Origin: MSPOR6 sp964652195
Lineage (GTDB): Bacteria > Poribacteria > WGA-4E > WGA-3G
Length of the DNA: 64,000 nt
Direction of reading: 5' to 3'
Assembly (NCBI GenBank): GCA_964652195.1
Contig: CAZZBB010000012.1
Location: 73,058 to 137,057 of the forward strand
Shown here one piece after another: positions 1-11,100 of the stretch. Under the pieces are notes generated by a model. The model did not search any database. It worked only from the letters and a program-made list of their open reading frames with translations, and was not told the DNA's origin. The position numbers were made by a program, and so were the translations under genes. How positions within the stretch are numbered: position 1 is the stretch's first letter; every line of letters begins with the position of its first letter.

Positions 1-1078
1 CTAAGTTGCTGGTATTTGCTAAAGCGTCTCTGATTGAGATTGAGTCTATTACTTCGGCATTCTTAATTGCTTCTGTCAAAATGTGGACGGACGTATAAGA
101 TGCTGCTGCAAAGACATCTGGAATCATGCCAAAGGTTGTGTGATACTTATCAACAAATGCCTGATTCCCCGGTGTGTCATCTGTGGGAAGCCAACCAATA
201 AAGGTTATTACACCTTCAGCAGCAGGACCTGCAGCTGTTACATCAGTATTGGTTAATGAACTCATGATCATGGGAACGGATATGCCGAGTGTTTGTGCTT
301 GGATTAGGATTGGTGCTTTTTCTGGTGGCAGAGCAGAGATGAAGATAGCATCGGGTTCCAACTCATTTATCCGATTTAATTGTGCTGTGAAATCTGTATC
401 ACCACCCTTGAAAATTTCCGTGGTTATTACCTCAATATTGATGTCACTTAATGCTTCGCGTAATGCATCGTTTCGGTCCGTAGAGAATACATCAGTTTCA
501 TCATACATTGTAGCTACGCGTTCATAAGCGAGTTTCGCGTGTGTGGTTTTAACACCATTAAGTGCTAAGACATTCGAGGCGAGAGGAATTCGAAAGAGGA
601 AATCTCCTAATGCACTTAAACCCCTTGACCCCGACGTTGGGCTAATCGCGACAGTTTGATTCTCTTGTGCGACTGGGAATGCCAACTTAGTAGCACTTGA
701 GGTTGCGGGACCGAGAATAACAAATACACCGTCTTCGTGAATTAGTTTATTGAAAGCATCAACTGCAGCAGGTGGCGAACTCATACTGTCTTCAAGGATT
801 GGTTTGAGTATGGTGTTATTGAGTTGAGTACTGTTAATTTCATCAAATGCTAGTTCAAATCCCTGCCTCATGCGTTCACCGGAAGCAGTTAAGTGTCCTG
901 TTAGCGGTAAAACAACTCCGATAGTAATTTCGGTACTCTTATCATCTGCTTGTTGGGTTGGAGGTTGAGTAATTTGTGTTATTCGTTCGCATGCTGAAAA
1001 ACATATCAACAAGGCTGCAATTGTCGTTAAAATAAAAATAGATTTCAAATTATTGATCCTTTTAATGTGTTTTTTCAT
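1..1078 (-). CDS. ABC transporter substrate-binding lipoprotein, LivJ type (3' end beyond window)
   Basis: Translation from the ATG at 1078 down to base 2 stays open, so the C-terminus lies outside the window. The product starts with a lipoprotein signal: a charged start, a hydrophobic stretch and a lipobox ending FSAC, with the lipidated Cys at residue 30. The mature part opens with ITIGVVLPLTGHLTASGE, the first strand and helix of the periplasmic-binding-protein type I fold. It continues with the branched-chain amino acid receptor pattern, including VFVILGPATSSAT and AISPTSGSRG. By family knowledge it captures an amino acid or similar small molecule in the periplasm for an ABC importer; the ligand cannot be told. 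Stop codons immediately upstream of the ATG fix the start. No permease genes are visible. Confidence 0.85.
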   Translation of the reverse strand, partial: MKKHIKRINNLKSIFILTTIAALLICFSACERITQITQPPTQQADDKSTEITIGVVLPLTGHLTASGERMRQGFELAFDEINSTQLNNTILKPILEDSMSSPPAAVDAFNKLIHEDGVFVILGPATSSATKLAFPVAQENQTVAISPTSGSRGLSALGDFLFRIPLASNVLALNGVKTTHAKLAYERVATMYDETDVFSTDRNDALREALSDINIEVITTEIFKGGDTDFTAQLNRINELEPDAIFISALPPEKAPILIQAQTLGISVPMIMSSLTNTDVTAAGPAAEGVITFIGWLPTDDTPGNQAFVDKYHTTFGMIPDVFAAASYTSVHILTEAIKNAEVIDSISIRDALANTSNL

Positions 1079-1561
1079 TTATTATGTCTTGTGGGATGGT
1101 GATATAATCCGATGTAATGCAGATTAAATATACCAAAATAATTCAGGTATGTCAAATTCAAAGTATGGATTATTCAAATGCTTTTGCTACAGTTGAATGG
1201 GATGAACTATAATCTGCATTAATGACTTAATACAAATGGGTTTTTTGATGGTGTTATTATACGGTATGAATGACATATATAGATTATAGATTAATTTTTA
1301 ACTCGGTCATATACGGACGGGGAAACCCCGTCCCTACGATAATTTTATAGGCTGGATTACCGAAATATTTTCTTAAACTCTATAAGTCATTCCCGGGTAT
1401 GAACGCTATTTAGCATTCACCGTGTTAGAAACCGCACTTACCGGGGCTATAAGAGTATTAATTTTGAAAGATAGAAGTTCATATAACTATTATCATACTC
1501 CGGTTAATGTACTGATATCAAAGTTGTCAGGTCTATAGGTTATTTACCTTAGATCATAAAT
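1079..1561. other. Intergenic region with a GC-rich palindrome
   Basis: No credible gene is seen. Bases 1315-1322 (GGACGGGG) and 1326-1333 (CCCCGTCC) form a perfect 8-bp hairpin with an AAA loop, followed by CTACG. This is conspicuous in otherwise AT-rich sequence, and a similar half (AAACCCCGTCCG) occurs near 58308. Bases 1390-1450 hold further CATTC/CCGGG fragments resembling pieces of the intergenic repeats seen elsewhere in the window. It is probably repeat-derived. Confidence 0.5.
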
Positions 1562-2704
1562 TTATTTCACACAACGAAATCCATCATTTGGATTTGTAGC
1601 ATTAGGTAGTCTTGAGGTGCGTTCAGAAACCCGCAATTTTTCTGGTATATTCAACCATGAACCCCCTCGTAACACACGATTTTTCTTTACATTCAAAAAA
1701 TCTGATATAGCTATTTCAATGTTTTCAAAACCCGCAATTGGATTCTCTTTGGGAGAATTAACATAGAAAGTGGCTTCATATACATCAAGACACCATTCTC
1801 TTACATTTCCTGACATATCGTACAGACCAAATTCGTTTGCAGGAAAACTACCTACTTGTAATGTTCCACTGCCTTCTGTATCCTTATAATAATTCGCTTT
1901 TGTACCATCAATTGTATTCCCCCAAGGGTATATCATATCTTCTAACTTTCCCCGTGCAGCTATTTCCCATTCTGCTTCTGTAGGTAACCGTTTACCTGCC
2001 CATTTTGCATAAGCCATTGCTGCGTACCAACTCACATAAACAACAGGATGGTTCTCTTTTCCCGCTGGATAGTCGTTCCCAATCCAATGAATTAGATAAT
2101 ATCCATCATGATATGCAGGTGGAATTCGATCTTTGCCCCACTCAGGATTAGCATCAACAAATGCTTTATATTGTGCATTGGTGACTTCATACTTGTCGAT
2201 ATAGAATGCATCAACGTAAACGGTATGGATAGGTTTTTCATCTGTATCTCCGGTGTTGCTACCCATCTGGAACTCTCCTGCGGGGATTAACACCATATCG
2301 GTATCATCATATGTAAGCTTAAACTCATACGGAATTCTGACTTTAAAACTAACCGGTTTGCCATTTGAAGTGGCGGGATAGAAAACACTATTTTTTAAAG
2401 ATTCAATAGCTGCTTCCTCTAACCCAAAACCGAGTTCTGTTAGAGCTTTAATATCTTTAGCTATACCATCTACATTAATGGTTGCTTGTAGAAGAACTTT
2501 ACCCTCTTTACCTGCTCTCTTCGCTTCAACTGGATATTCAGGTTTCATTAAGTTCTTCACCTTAGGGGGTACAATCTTAGAATTCTCTGGAGGAATGTGA
2601 TTATCAACATCAAAAGAATCCGAACTGCTTTTTTCAGCAATTAGGAGTCCAGAAATGATGATACAGACAGAAATAAAGAGAGTTATACCTTTCACAGATT
2701 TCAT
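1562..2704 (-). CDS. TonB C-terminal domain fused to FGE-sulfatase (SUMF1) domain, secreted
   Basis: The 380-residue protein has an N-terminal signal or anchor (about residues 5-25). A TonB C-terminal-like domain follows (about 50-135, with MKPEYPVEAKRAGKEGKV and the closing RIPYEFKL). A formylglycine-generating-enzyme-type domain occupies about 138-380 (MVLIPAGEFQMGS, DEKPIHTVYVDAFYIDKYEVTN split across two blocks, LPTEAEWEIAARG, MSGNVREW, NRVLRGGSW, DGFRCVK). The SUMF1 fold includes true FGEs that convert a sulfatase Cys to formylglycine, and many lookalikes acting as binding or kinase-associated domains. The C-terminal copper-binding Cys pair of true FGEs is not clearly preserved, so catalysis is unproven. 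AAGGG just upstream of the ATG supports the start. The TonB-C plus FGE combination suggests an envelope protein. Confidence 0.8.
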   Translation of the reverse strand: MKSVKGITLFISVCIIISGLLIAEKSSSDSFDVDNHIPPENSKIVPPKVKNLMKPEYPVEAKRAGKEGKVLLQATINVDGIAKDIKALTELGFGLEEAAIESLKNSVFYPATSNGKPVSFKVRIPYEFKLTYDDTDMVLIPAGEFQMGSNTGDTDEKPIHTVYVDAFYIDKYEVTNAQYKAFVDANPEWGKDRIPPAYHDGYYLIHWIGNDYPAGKENHPVVYVSWYAAMAYAKWAGKRLPTEAEWEIAARGKLEDMIYPWGNTIDGTKANYYKDTEGSGTLQVGSFPANEFGLYDMSGNVREWCLDVYEATFYVNSPKENPIAGFENIEIAISDFLNVKKNRVLRGGSWLNIPEKLRVSERTSRLPNATNPNDGFRCVK

Positions 2705-2819
2705 ATTCCCTTACTATATATGTATAGAGGATTAAGGACAATAGGCGTACTCTATACATTGAGCACGCCTATTAAGTACAAGAATTGATTTGTATCCAGA
2801 GATTGAGTTATAAAGAAGA

Positions 2820-4904
2820 CTATGCTTCCTCTTCTTCTTCCTCACCTTCTTTTGATATCGCTATAACCTTCTGTGCAACATCATCTGGGACAATCTCATA
2901 ATTTGAGAATTCCATAGTAAACTGCCCGCGTGCACTTGTCATAGATTTCAAATCAATGGAATAACGAAACATTTCTGAAAGTGGCACTAAGGCATTTATT
3001 TCTTGTCGTTTACCAACTTGTTCAACCCCCATTACCTGTCCACGTCGTCCATTAAGATCACCTATGATACTTCCCATATATTGGTCGGGAACTGAGATTG
3101 AGACGTTCATGATAGGTTCAAGTAAGCACGGATCAGCTTGTTGTACCGCAGTAGCAAATGCCATGGAACCAGCAATTTGGAAAGCCATATCAGATGAATC
3201 AACATCATGATATTTCCCATCGTATAGGTCTATCTGAATGTCAACTAATGGATAACCGGCAATTAGTCCACGATCCATTCTGTCGCGTATACCTTTTTCT
3301 ACGGCTGGAATGTAATTGCTTGGTATCACACCACCTTTAATGTTGTTAATAAATTCAAATCCTTCACCGCGTTGAAGCGGTCCTAAATTTATTGTAACAT
3401 CCCCAAATTGTCCTTTTCCACCCGATTGTTTTTTGTGTCTTTCTTGTACACCTTTAACACTTCGTCGCACAGTTTCCCGATAGGGAACTTTGGGAGGGAA
3501 TAATTCTGTTTCAACACTGAATTTCTCTACAATTCTCTGACGATTCACATTGATGTGAAGTTCCCCTAAACCTGAAACTAACAACTGTTTGGTCACATCA
3601 TTCCTTTCAATTTTGAATGATGGATCTTCTTCTGAAATCCGATTAAGGGCGGTGATAAGTTTTTCGTCGTCTCCCTCACGTGTAGGTGAAATAGCAAAAG
3701 AGATTACAGCCTGAGGAAATTCAATTCCGGGAAGTATAATTGAATTATCTCTATCGCAAAGAGTATCCCCAGTCTGGGTGAGAGATAGTTTTGTCAATGC
3801 GCCAATATCACCAGCAGGTATACTGGTGGTGTTTATTGATTGGTTACCATTCATGTATGCTGGTTTTCCAATTCTTTCCAACTCACCACGATTAGGATTA
3901 TTTGCTTGTATATCACCCGTTAAAGATCCGGAATACACGCGGAATAAACTGAGTTGTCCTGAAAATGGGTCTGCGATTGTTTTGAATACAAGGGCAGACA
4001 TCGGTGCTTCTGTTGATGGTTCTCGAGTATTGGATTCGTCATCTGCATCATGGACAGCACCTACCTGTTCAGGTGAAGGACAACAATTTACAAGCGTATC
4101 CATTAACTGTTGTACACCAATGTTTTTTAAGGCGGATCCGCATAGAACTGGTACAAACTGACTTTCAAGGATTCCCGTCTGAATTCCTTGCTGAATTTCT
4201 TCATCAGATAGTTCACCTTCAAAAAACTTCTCAATTAATGCGTCATCACTTTCAGCGGCGACTTCAACGAGTGCTTCTCTTGTTTCTTCAGCTGCAGTTG
4301 TTAGGTCGTCAGGAATATCAGATTTTGCGATAGGAGCGTTACTACCTGGTTCAAGAAATGCTCCATTCTGTACAACATCAACCACCCCTGTGAACTGGTC
4401 TTCTTTTCCTATCGGTAGTTGAATCGGTACAGCACGTGTTTCTAATATTTCGGATATACTTGCAAGCGCATTTTCAAAGCTTGCATTTTCTTTATCCATT
4501 TTATTTATAAATAGTAGTCTTGGCAGATTATATTTATCCGCAATTTCCCATACTTTTTCGGTTCCACCCTCTACACCTGTAGTAGCATCTACAACCACGA
4601 TAACCGCATCTACAACTCGAAGCACACCGTATAGGTCTCCGTAAAAATCCTCTGCTCCGGGTGTATCAATTAGATTTAGTTTATGTTCGTCCCATTCCGC
4701 GATACACACTGAACAATTTAGTGACGTTTTCCGTTCAATCTCATCAGAGGCATAATCAGCTACCGTGTTTCCATCATCCACAGATCCCATCCGCTCTATG
4801 GCACCACCGTTGTATAGCATAGCTTCAATTAGGGATGTTTTGCCAGCCCCTGAATGAGAAATAATACCGATATTCCGAATTTCTTCTGTTCTGTATTGTC
4901 TCAT
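2820..4904 (-). CDS. Elongation factor G paralogue (EF-G2-like GTPase)
   Basis: This is a translational GTPase of EF-G architecture, about 694 residues. The G-domain motifs are SHSGAGKTS (P-loop, differing from the AHIDAGKTT of canonical EF-G), DTPG (G3) and NKMD (G4). Domains II-V follow, with domain IV recognisable by GGVIPSNYIPAVEKGI and domain V by the MGSIIGDLNGRRG region. The tail is a run of glutamates. Family knowledge places such EF-G2 proteins beside canonical FusA in many bacteria, with roles ranging from ribosome recycling to unclear. An upstream GTG at 4934 would add ten residues but has no ribosome binding site. The ATG at 4904 matches the usual EF-G2 start (MRQYRTEEIRNIG) and has AAGGAG upstream, at a rather long spacing. 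Str-operon genes are absent, which also argues for a paralogue. Confidence 0.85.
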   Translation of the reverse strand: MRQYRTEEIRNIGIISHSGAGKTSLIEAMLYNGGAIERMGSVDDGNTVADYASDEIERKTSLNCSVCIAEWDEHKLNLIDTPGAEDFYGDLYGVLRVVDAVIVVVDATTGVEGGTEKVWEIADKYNLPRLLFINKMDKENASFENALASISEILETRAVPIQLPIGKEDQFTGVVDVVQNGAFLEPGSNAPIAKSDIPDDLTTAAEETREALVEVAAESDDALIEKFFEGELSDEEIQQGIQTGILESQFVPVLCGSALKNIGVQQLMDTLVNCCPSPEQVGAVHDADDESNTREPSTEAPMSALVFKTIADPFSGQLSLFRVYSGSLTGDIQANNPNRGELERIGKPAYMNGNQSINTTSIPAGDIGALTKLSLTQTGDTLCDRDNSIILPGIEFPQAVISFAISPTREGDDEKLITALNRISEEDPSFKIERNDVTKQLLVSGLGELHINVNRQRIVEKFSVETELFPPKVPYRETVRRSVKGVQERHKKQSGGKGQFGDVTINLGPLQRGEGFEFINNIKGGVIPSNYIPAVEKGIRDRMDRGLIAGYPLVDIQIDLYDGKYHDVDSSDMAFQIAGSMAFATAVQQADPCLLEPIMNVSISVPDQYMGSIIGDLNGRRGQVMGVEQVGKRQEINALVPLSEMFRYSIDLKSMTSARGQFTMEFSNYEIVPDDVAQKVIAISKEGEEEEEEA

Positions 4905-5112
4905 CTTCTTAGAAAGTTCTCCTTTTGTAACCACACGGAATAGGTCAAACTATGCCGTTATTAAGATATATAATTTTAGCACATGTGATAGAAAATAGCA
5001 ACTTAAACGATTTGAAATAGTGTGAATCTGTAAGACATCATAGGAAATATTAGTATTTTTCACCAAATAGGATATAATTGTAGATACAAATTGAATTGAA
5101 TAGGTGATTAGA

Positions 5113-5481
5113 ATGAAAGGATTTTTCTTTATAATAGGTTCAGCATTTTGCTTACTGAGTGTGTTCATGGGTGCGTTCGGTGCCCATACTCTTAAAACTA
5201 AAATATCAAAAGAGATGTTAGACATCTTTGAAGTGGCTGTACGATATCAAGTATATCACGGTATAGGTCTAATAATTGTGTCCTGGGCAATATCACAATG
5301 GCAGAATTCCTTTACAACCGCAGCTGGATGGTGTTTCATCGGTGGAATAGCTATCTTTTCTGGCAGTTTATACATTCTCAGTATGACTGGTATCCGTTGG
5401 CTTGGTGCCTTGACTCCGATTGGTGGGTTAGCTTTCATTGCAGGATGGGCATGCTTGATATTGGCTGTTTTCCGGAAGTGA
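5113..5481 (+). CDS. DUF423 family integral membrane protein
   Basis: This small, very hydrophobic protein (122 residues, about four membrane segments) carries the DUF423/YgdD hallmark GAFGAHTLK near the N-terminus and YHGIGLIIV in the second helix. The cytoplasmic-membrane function of the family is unknown. The ATG at 5113 is preferred over a GTG at 5104 because AGGTGA lies six to seven bases upstream of it. The gene is divergent from the EF-G paralogue and convergent with pbpC. Confidence 0.85.
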   Translation: MKGFFFIIGSAFCLLSVFMGAFGAHTLKTKISKEMLDIFEVAVRYQVYHGIGLIIVSWAISQWQNSFTTAAGWCFIGGIAIFSGSLYILSMTGIRWLGALTPIGGLAFIAGWACLILAVFRK

Positions 5482-5642
5482 TAGCGTTAAGGTTTAATTT
5501 TGCTCAGATCATGAATGGTTGTTATCCGTGGCTTGAAATACTGCACAAACTAAACAGTTTATGCTACATTTAAGAGACCTAAATCATCAGAAATGGTATA
5601 ATAAAGATTCTGGCATGAATGCCTATTCGGTAAGGTTTGTTT

Positions 5643-8048
5643 CTACTGAACAATTGTAAGAGATAGACTTGTAGATCTACCTGCCCCATCAATACAGGTC
5701 AATTGATGGTTGCCAACAACGGGTATAAGAAATGCTGGTTCTACTGCTTCGCCTTTTGATATAAGCTCACCATTTAAAAACCAGTAGAGATTCTGTGTGT
5801 CGCCTGAAACTGATGCTGATAGTCGTATTTTTTGATATTCAGGTGGAACTCCCGAACGGATGTGATATACAGTTTTGCGGGTTGGGGATAGGATAATTGG
5901 TGGTGTGCCTGTAAGTAGGCGTGTGCAGTCAGCATTATGTGTAGGTAGTACTGGAACAGCATACCCGGAAGCATTTAGCCATGTAGCAACTTCTGATGGC
6001 CACACAACAATTGTTTTATCTATATATTTCCTTCCAGTCCTGCATGACGAACATAGCCTCTCACCTGTCAATATATCAATTTGTATATTCTTATGAATGT
6101 GGCATTTCTCCACAGGTGAGATATTTGGGATATACATATCAGTTGTAGATGTAGGACAATGTGGTGTGAGGAGTCTTCCACTTAATGAGCAAACACGATA
6201 TTCTTTTACTTTCTCTGGTTTGCTAAACCATTGGCTTGTCTTTTCTCCGGAAAGGACAGTAAAAAGTGAAAAAAGTATTGGAGCTGCGGTGTCAGAACCA
6301 CTTAAAATGGGTGAACCGGTCCCATTAAAATTTCCAATCCATACACCTATTGTAAAATCAGGTGAATAGCCTATGCTCCACGCATCTCTATGACCATAGG
6401 ATGTGCCTGTTTTCCATGCAACTTTAGGCATGGTTCCAGTTAATTCAAAGGCTTCTGGGAAATCGGGACGTTTGAGAGTTGTTAACATCTCTGTCACTAT
6501 CCAACTGGTCTCAGGTGTTAATAATTTATAATCTGATGTAGTAGGTGAAACCGCTTGCTCAAGTTCAGTTTTATGTCTCTTTTGTTTACCTATTTCATTT
6601 TCATCTTTCTTTAGGATTTTATAGGGAGAAAATATCCCCATATTTGCTAATCCTGCATATAGGTTTGTTAACTCCAATAGATTAACACCACATCCCCCGA
6701 GTACAAGTGATAGACCGTATTTATTTTCGTTAGCGAATGTGGAAATACCGGCACGACGTAGAAATGTATATAGTTGATCCTTTCCGATTTTGGCATAGAG
6801 ATTTACCGCTGGAACATTGAGTGAATTTGCTAAGGCATCTCGTGCCGTAACATATCCAGTGAATTTCCCATCAAAATTTACGGGACTATATCCGAGATAG
6901 TCAACTGGAACATCATATAGTAATGTCTGTGGTGTAATTAAACCTTTGTCAATAGCAAGAGCATAAATAAAAGGTTTCAGCGTTGAACCCGGTGATCGTA
7001 TGGCAAGTGTTCCGTTTACTTGACCTGAATAATCTGCATCGAAAAAATCGTGTGACCCCACCATAGCCAAAACATCCTTGCTTTTTGTATCCATTACGAT
7101 TACTGCTCCAGTAGAAACACCTTGTGCTTGTAAAGGTCGTAGCCGTTCGCGGAGGATTCGTTCGGCAATATCTTGATATCGATGGTCAATAGTTGTGTGT
7201 ATCCACGGTTTATTAGAATTACCAGACAAATATGAAGTGCGTTTTTTAGCCAGTAAACGAGAAAGGTGTGGAGCTTTAAATGGAAGTGCGTAACGTTTTG
7301 TAGGTATATGCTCCTGTAAAGCTTCTGCCATCTGCTGTTCGGTTATTTTCCCAGCATTCCTCAAGCGTTGTAGTACTTTTTTCCTTGCCTTCAACGCCCG
7401 TTTTGGGTATCGGTCTGGTCGTAATCTTTCTGGTGAGTTCGGTATTGCAGCTAATAATGCGGCTTCCCCAAGACTAAGAGCATTTTGTGGTTTATTGAAA
7501 TAAATGCGTGAGGCAGCAGCAGAACCAACAATGTTTCCACCATAGGGTAGCATATTGAAATAGTATGTCAATATCTCCGATTTCTTATACGTCAATTCCA
7601 ACTGTACTGCGCGGAACATCTCTATCATTTTATTGGGTATAGTTCGTTCCTTTGGCTCCATTAGTCTTGCTAATTGCATAGTAATTGTGGAACCGCCGCG
7701 TACCACCTTACCTGTTTTTAAGTTATCATACATTGCACCAAAAAGCGCCACTGGATTAATACCCCAATGATGATAAAACCATCTATCTTCGTATGTTAAC
7801 ATGGCAGTTTGGAATTGAGGGGATACGTTCTCAAGTGTGGTCTCTGTAATTCGCCACATATCATCTGCTGAAGTAAACGCACGAAGCCATTCACCATTCC
7901 TATCAAGTACAACTGTAGATGGAGGTTGGTGTAGTTTTTCTTTAGGCAGTGGGAAACACAAATGTAAGATTAAGAAAAGCAAGAGGGGAAATGCAGGGAT
8001 TGCCAGAAAATATAGAGATTTTCTATGTGTATTTATATATCTAAACAT
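5643..8048 (-). CDS. pbpC: Penicillin-binding protein 1C (peptidoglycan glycosyltransferase/transpeptidase)
   Basis: At 801 residues it has the full PbpC layout. A membrane anchor occupies about 14-32. A GT51 glycosyltransferase domain has the catalytic EDRWFYHHWG block and RGGSTITMQLAR. A class A transpeptidase domain has SxxK (STLK), SxN (SLN) and KTGTSYG. A C-terminal BiPBP_C beta domain covers about 720-800. PbpC polymerises glycan strands at the periplasmic face of the inner membrane; its transpeptidase is often weak or penicillin-insensitive. The gene lies directly downstream of a large alpha-2-macroglobulin gene, the classic pbpC-yfhM pairing thought to couple wall repair to trapping of invading proteases. 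AAGGT upstream of the ATG gives a modest ribosome binding site. Confidence 0.95.
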   Translation of the reverse strand: MFRYINTHRKSLYFLAIPAFPLLLFLILHLCFPLPKEKLHQPPSTVVLDRNGEWLRAFTSADDMWRITETTLENVSPQFQTAMLTYEDRWFYHHWGINPVALFGAMYDNLKTGKVVRGGSTITMQLARLMEPKERTIPNKMIEMFRAVQLELTYKKSEILTYYFNMLPYGGNIVGSAAASRIYFNKPQNALSLGEAALLAAIPNSPERLRPDRYPKRALKARKKVLQRLRNAGKITEQQMAEALQEHIPTKRYALPFKAPHLSRLLAKKRTSYLSGNSNKPWIHTTIDHRYQDIAERILRERLRPLQAQGVSTGAVIVMDTKSKDVLAMVGSHDFFDADYSGQVNGTLAIRSPGSTLKPFIYALAIDKGLITPQTLLYDVPVDYLGYSPVNFDGKFTGYVTARDALANSLNVPAVNLYAKIGKDQLYTFLRRAGISTFANENKYGLSLVLGGCGVNLLELTNLYAGLANMGIFSPYKILKKDENEIGKQKRHKTELEQAVSPTTSDYKLLTPETSWIVTEMLTTLKRPDFPEAFELTGTMPKVAWKTGTSYGHRDAWSIGYSPDFTIGVWIGNFNGTGSPILSGSDTAAPILFSLFTVLSGEKTSQWFSKPEKVKEYRVCSLSGRLLTPHCPTSTTDMYIPNISPVEKCHIHKNIQIDILTGERLCSSCRTGRKYIDKTIVVWPSEVATWLNASGYAVPVLPTHNADCTRLLTGTPPIILSPTRKTVYHIRSGVPPEYQKIRLSASVSGDTQNLYWFLNGELISKGEAVEPAFLIPVVGNHQLTCIDGAGRSTSLSLTIVQ

Positions 8049-8105
8049 GGGAGATGACCTTCGATTAAGGAACTGTGGAATAAGAAACTTAAATTGATTA
8101 TTAAT

Positions 8106-8143
8106 GAAAGAGATGGGGAAGAGGATAAACCCTTATCTCTTTC
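8106..8143. other. Imperfect hairpin between the alpha-2-macroglobulin gene and pbpC
   Basis: GAAAGAGAT (8106-8114) pairs with ATCTCTTTC (8135-8143), a 9-bp stem closing a 20-base loop that can pair further (GGG with CCC). It lies in the 143-base spacer between two co-directional genes. It could attenuate read-through or protect an mRNA end. No T-run follows, so it is not a convincing intrinsic terminator. Confidence 0.35.
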
Positions 8144-8191
8144 GTGGGTTGCCCTATAAATTTGGGCATCGAAAAAACTTAAAGTAGTCGG

Positions 8192-11100
8192 TTAATCAAT
8201 AATTGTGATCTTACCACTACTTGCGATAGAGGAATTGGCTGGGTCATACATTGCCTCTGCAGATACAGGTGGCAGATTAAATTCCCCTCGTGTTACGGCT
8301 CTTAAAGCGTAGTGGAACTTGCGTTCTCTCTGACGTGGGAATGTACCGAAAAATATCATACGATCATCCCGTATGTCAACATAATCAGGTTTAAAGTCAT
8401 CAGTTTTCAGCCAGGGAATACTTGCCCGAGATGCTAATCTGGCATTCTCTATTTCAAAACCGGCTGGTAACATGTCTACAACGACGACGTTTTCAAGGTT
8501 AAAGTTAAGTGCTTTTACAGTGATTTCTGCTATCACCATATCCCCATGTTTGAATTCGTTTTCGTATGGAGTTCCATCTTGGTTAAGGTACCGACGTCGC
8601 ACCTGTAAATCTCGATCATATTCCTCAATAGAGGAATCACGTCGTATGCCAAATGCAGACCAATGATAATAACAATTACCTTCTCCTTCAATAGAGATTT
8701 GAATCTGTGCACCATCCCATTCTTTATTTGCGAATCGAACTGATGGGTTTTCTGAATCAAAATCAGCCAAATGTGTACCATTGACAGTAATTGTTCCAGT
8801 ATAATTACCATCCATTTGTTTCCTCAATATCTTACCCAATGCAAGAAAAGCAAATGCATTTTCTTGTGTTGTTCCCCAACGATTCTTTTTCGATGCAGAT
8901 TGACTGAGATTATTAACCAACATTGGAATTGATGGATGATTTTCATTCACTTCAGCAAGTACGTCGAGCATTATAGCTTGGGATCGAATAGGTGAATTGA
9001 AGTTGTTGCCAGACTGTCTTTTACCACCGTTTGATGTTGGAATCGAAATAGGTAGCATTGAAAGAGCAGTTTCCAGGTCACCACTAAGTCCAAATGCACC
9101 TGCTAATTGAAAACGACTAAATCCAGTAAGACCACTGAGCAGATTATTCTTAAAGTAGTGCATCACACCTTTCTCAGGATGTCCAGCTGCAGCCAAAACA
9201 TAACAAGAATAGACTGCCCGTTCAGCATTATATCTATTGTTATTATCAATTGTTCTTTGGTTACTTGAAATTTGTTTTGCTTGGTTTCTTAATCCCTCAA
9301 GCATGGCAGTGTAAACACGGTCAGATACCTCATATCCCGATTTTCGAGCTTCAACCAAAAAGTGTGTTGCATATATACTACTCCAATGATTAATATAACC
9401 TCCACCGGGCCAATACGAGAAATGATTTTGGGATGAAAGCATACTTTCAAGTTTATTTATTCCTTGGGTAATGTAATAATCTATACGTTCATCTGTGGCA
9501 AGGTCAGGATCAATTGTACGAGCAACATCACTAAAATAGAGTAAAGGGAATACCTTGCTTGTTGTTTGCTCAAGACACCCGTAGGGATATCTTAACAGAT
9601 AACGAATGCCATCGGCAAATTTGACTGCGGGAAAGGGAGAAACAGTTAGACCAAATTCGGATGACTCCGGTATAAAGTTTGATGGGAATATGAAATCTTC
9701 GGGTTCATCAGCATTCACAATTCCATTTCCAGTATCAGTTACAGGTGGTGCAGCTGATCGCAGGGGGAGTTGGACGGTCATTTCTGATCGTTCGTTGTTC
9801 CCAAAAGCAGATACTGTGAAGGTCGCTTTGCCTATTGAATCGTGTGTGAGTAGCTCAAATAAGAGTTGCTCTTCAACATCAGACCCGATATATATCTGTT
9901 TTTGAATTTTACGATTGTCAGTTGTAGCTTCATCCGCTTCGGCATCTGATAGGAATTGAACATCTCCTTGTGCTTGGATCTCAACATTGAACTCTCCATC
10001 TACACCTGTTCCGTTATGCACGTTTATTGGAAATTGAATACGATCTCCACCAGAGAGGAAACGTGGGAAAGTCGGTGTGATTACCACAGGTTCCCGTACT
10101 ATTATTGGTTTTTCAGCGGCCCCAAAGTTTGTATTAGCATACGCAACAGCCATTATTCTTAATGTTCCGTTAAACTGGGGTACATGAAAGTCTACTGTTC
10201 CTTTTCCATTCCGATCTGTTTTCAATATACCTGACCAGAGGGAGACCGGTTTGACACGCATAATGCTTGCTGTATTTAGCCGTTTTGCCCGACCAGCTGC
10301 TAAACTTCCATCACCACCTGTACTTGATTCTGTTTGTGCCGATTCGATTTCCGGTAAAACAGCAGAATATAGATCATGGACAACTGTCTTTAACCCTCTT
10401 TGCCTATAGAAGTATTTATGTGCATCAGGGGTTTTGAAATCGGTTAACTGGAGAATCCCTTCATCAATTGCAGCAATTGTGATATGGGAGAAACCGCTAT
10501 TTTTACCCTTCACAGTATACTTGACTGTTACATCAGTATTAGGTCTTATCTCTTCAGGAGCATCAAGATCAATTGTAAACCGGTTTGATGTGTCATCAAT
10601 CTTCAATGGGATAATACCGAAAGCTCGGGCGGAACCGTGTTCTTTGAGTGATTCCGTTGACCGGATTATTGTTCCAGATAGATATATGTTCGGTTTATAG
10701 GCATATTGAACAGGTATATTCAAACTTGCAGTATTACCTCTAAGGTTTACAATCTTATAACTTAGGATTTTTTCCCGTTCAATTGTCAATAATAATTTAC
10801 CTGGAAACGGAGCTTTAACATGTAGTTTTGCTATCTCTCCTGGATTGTAGGCTGTTTTATCTAAGTTCATCTCAAGTAAACTTGGATTTTCCATAGATAC
10901 AGGTACGTATCCCCATCCAGAAGTTTCCATCTTGATTTCTGATTTAGCACCTGAGGCTGTATCCTCTATGTGTACGCGATACTCACCATATTCAGTAGGT
11001 GTGAATGTAAAGGTTCCTATATCTGAGGTCGAGATTAAAGGGTGAGATTCTAATGTCGTTTTTTGAGGATTAGAGACGTATTGAGACTGCCCTCGTGAAT

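Noticed and set aside
174..527. Plus-strand ORF at the left edge
   Set aside because: It is antisense to the substrate-binding lipoprotein gene, whose minus-strand frame is open and clearly homologous.
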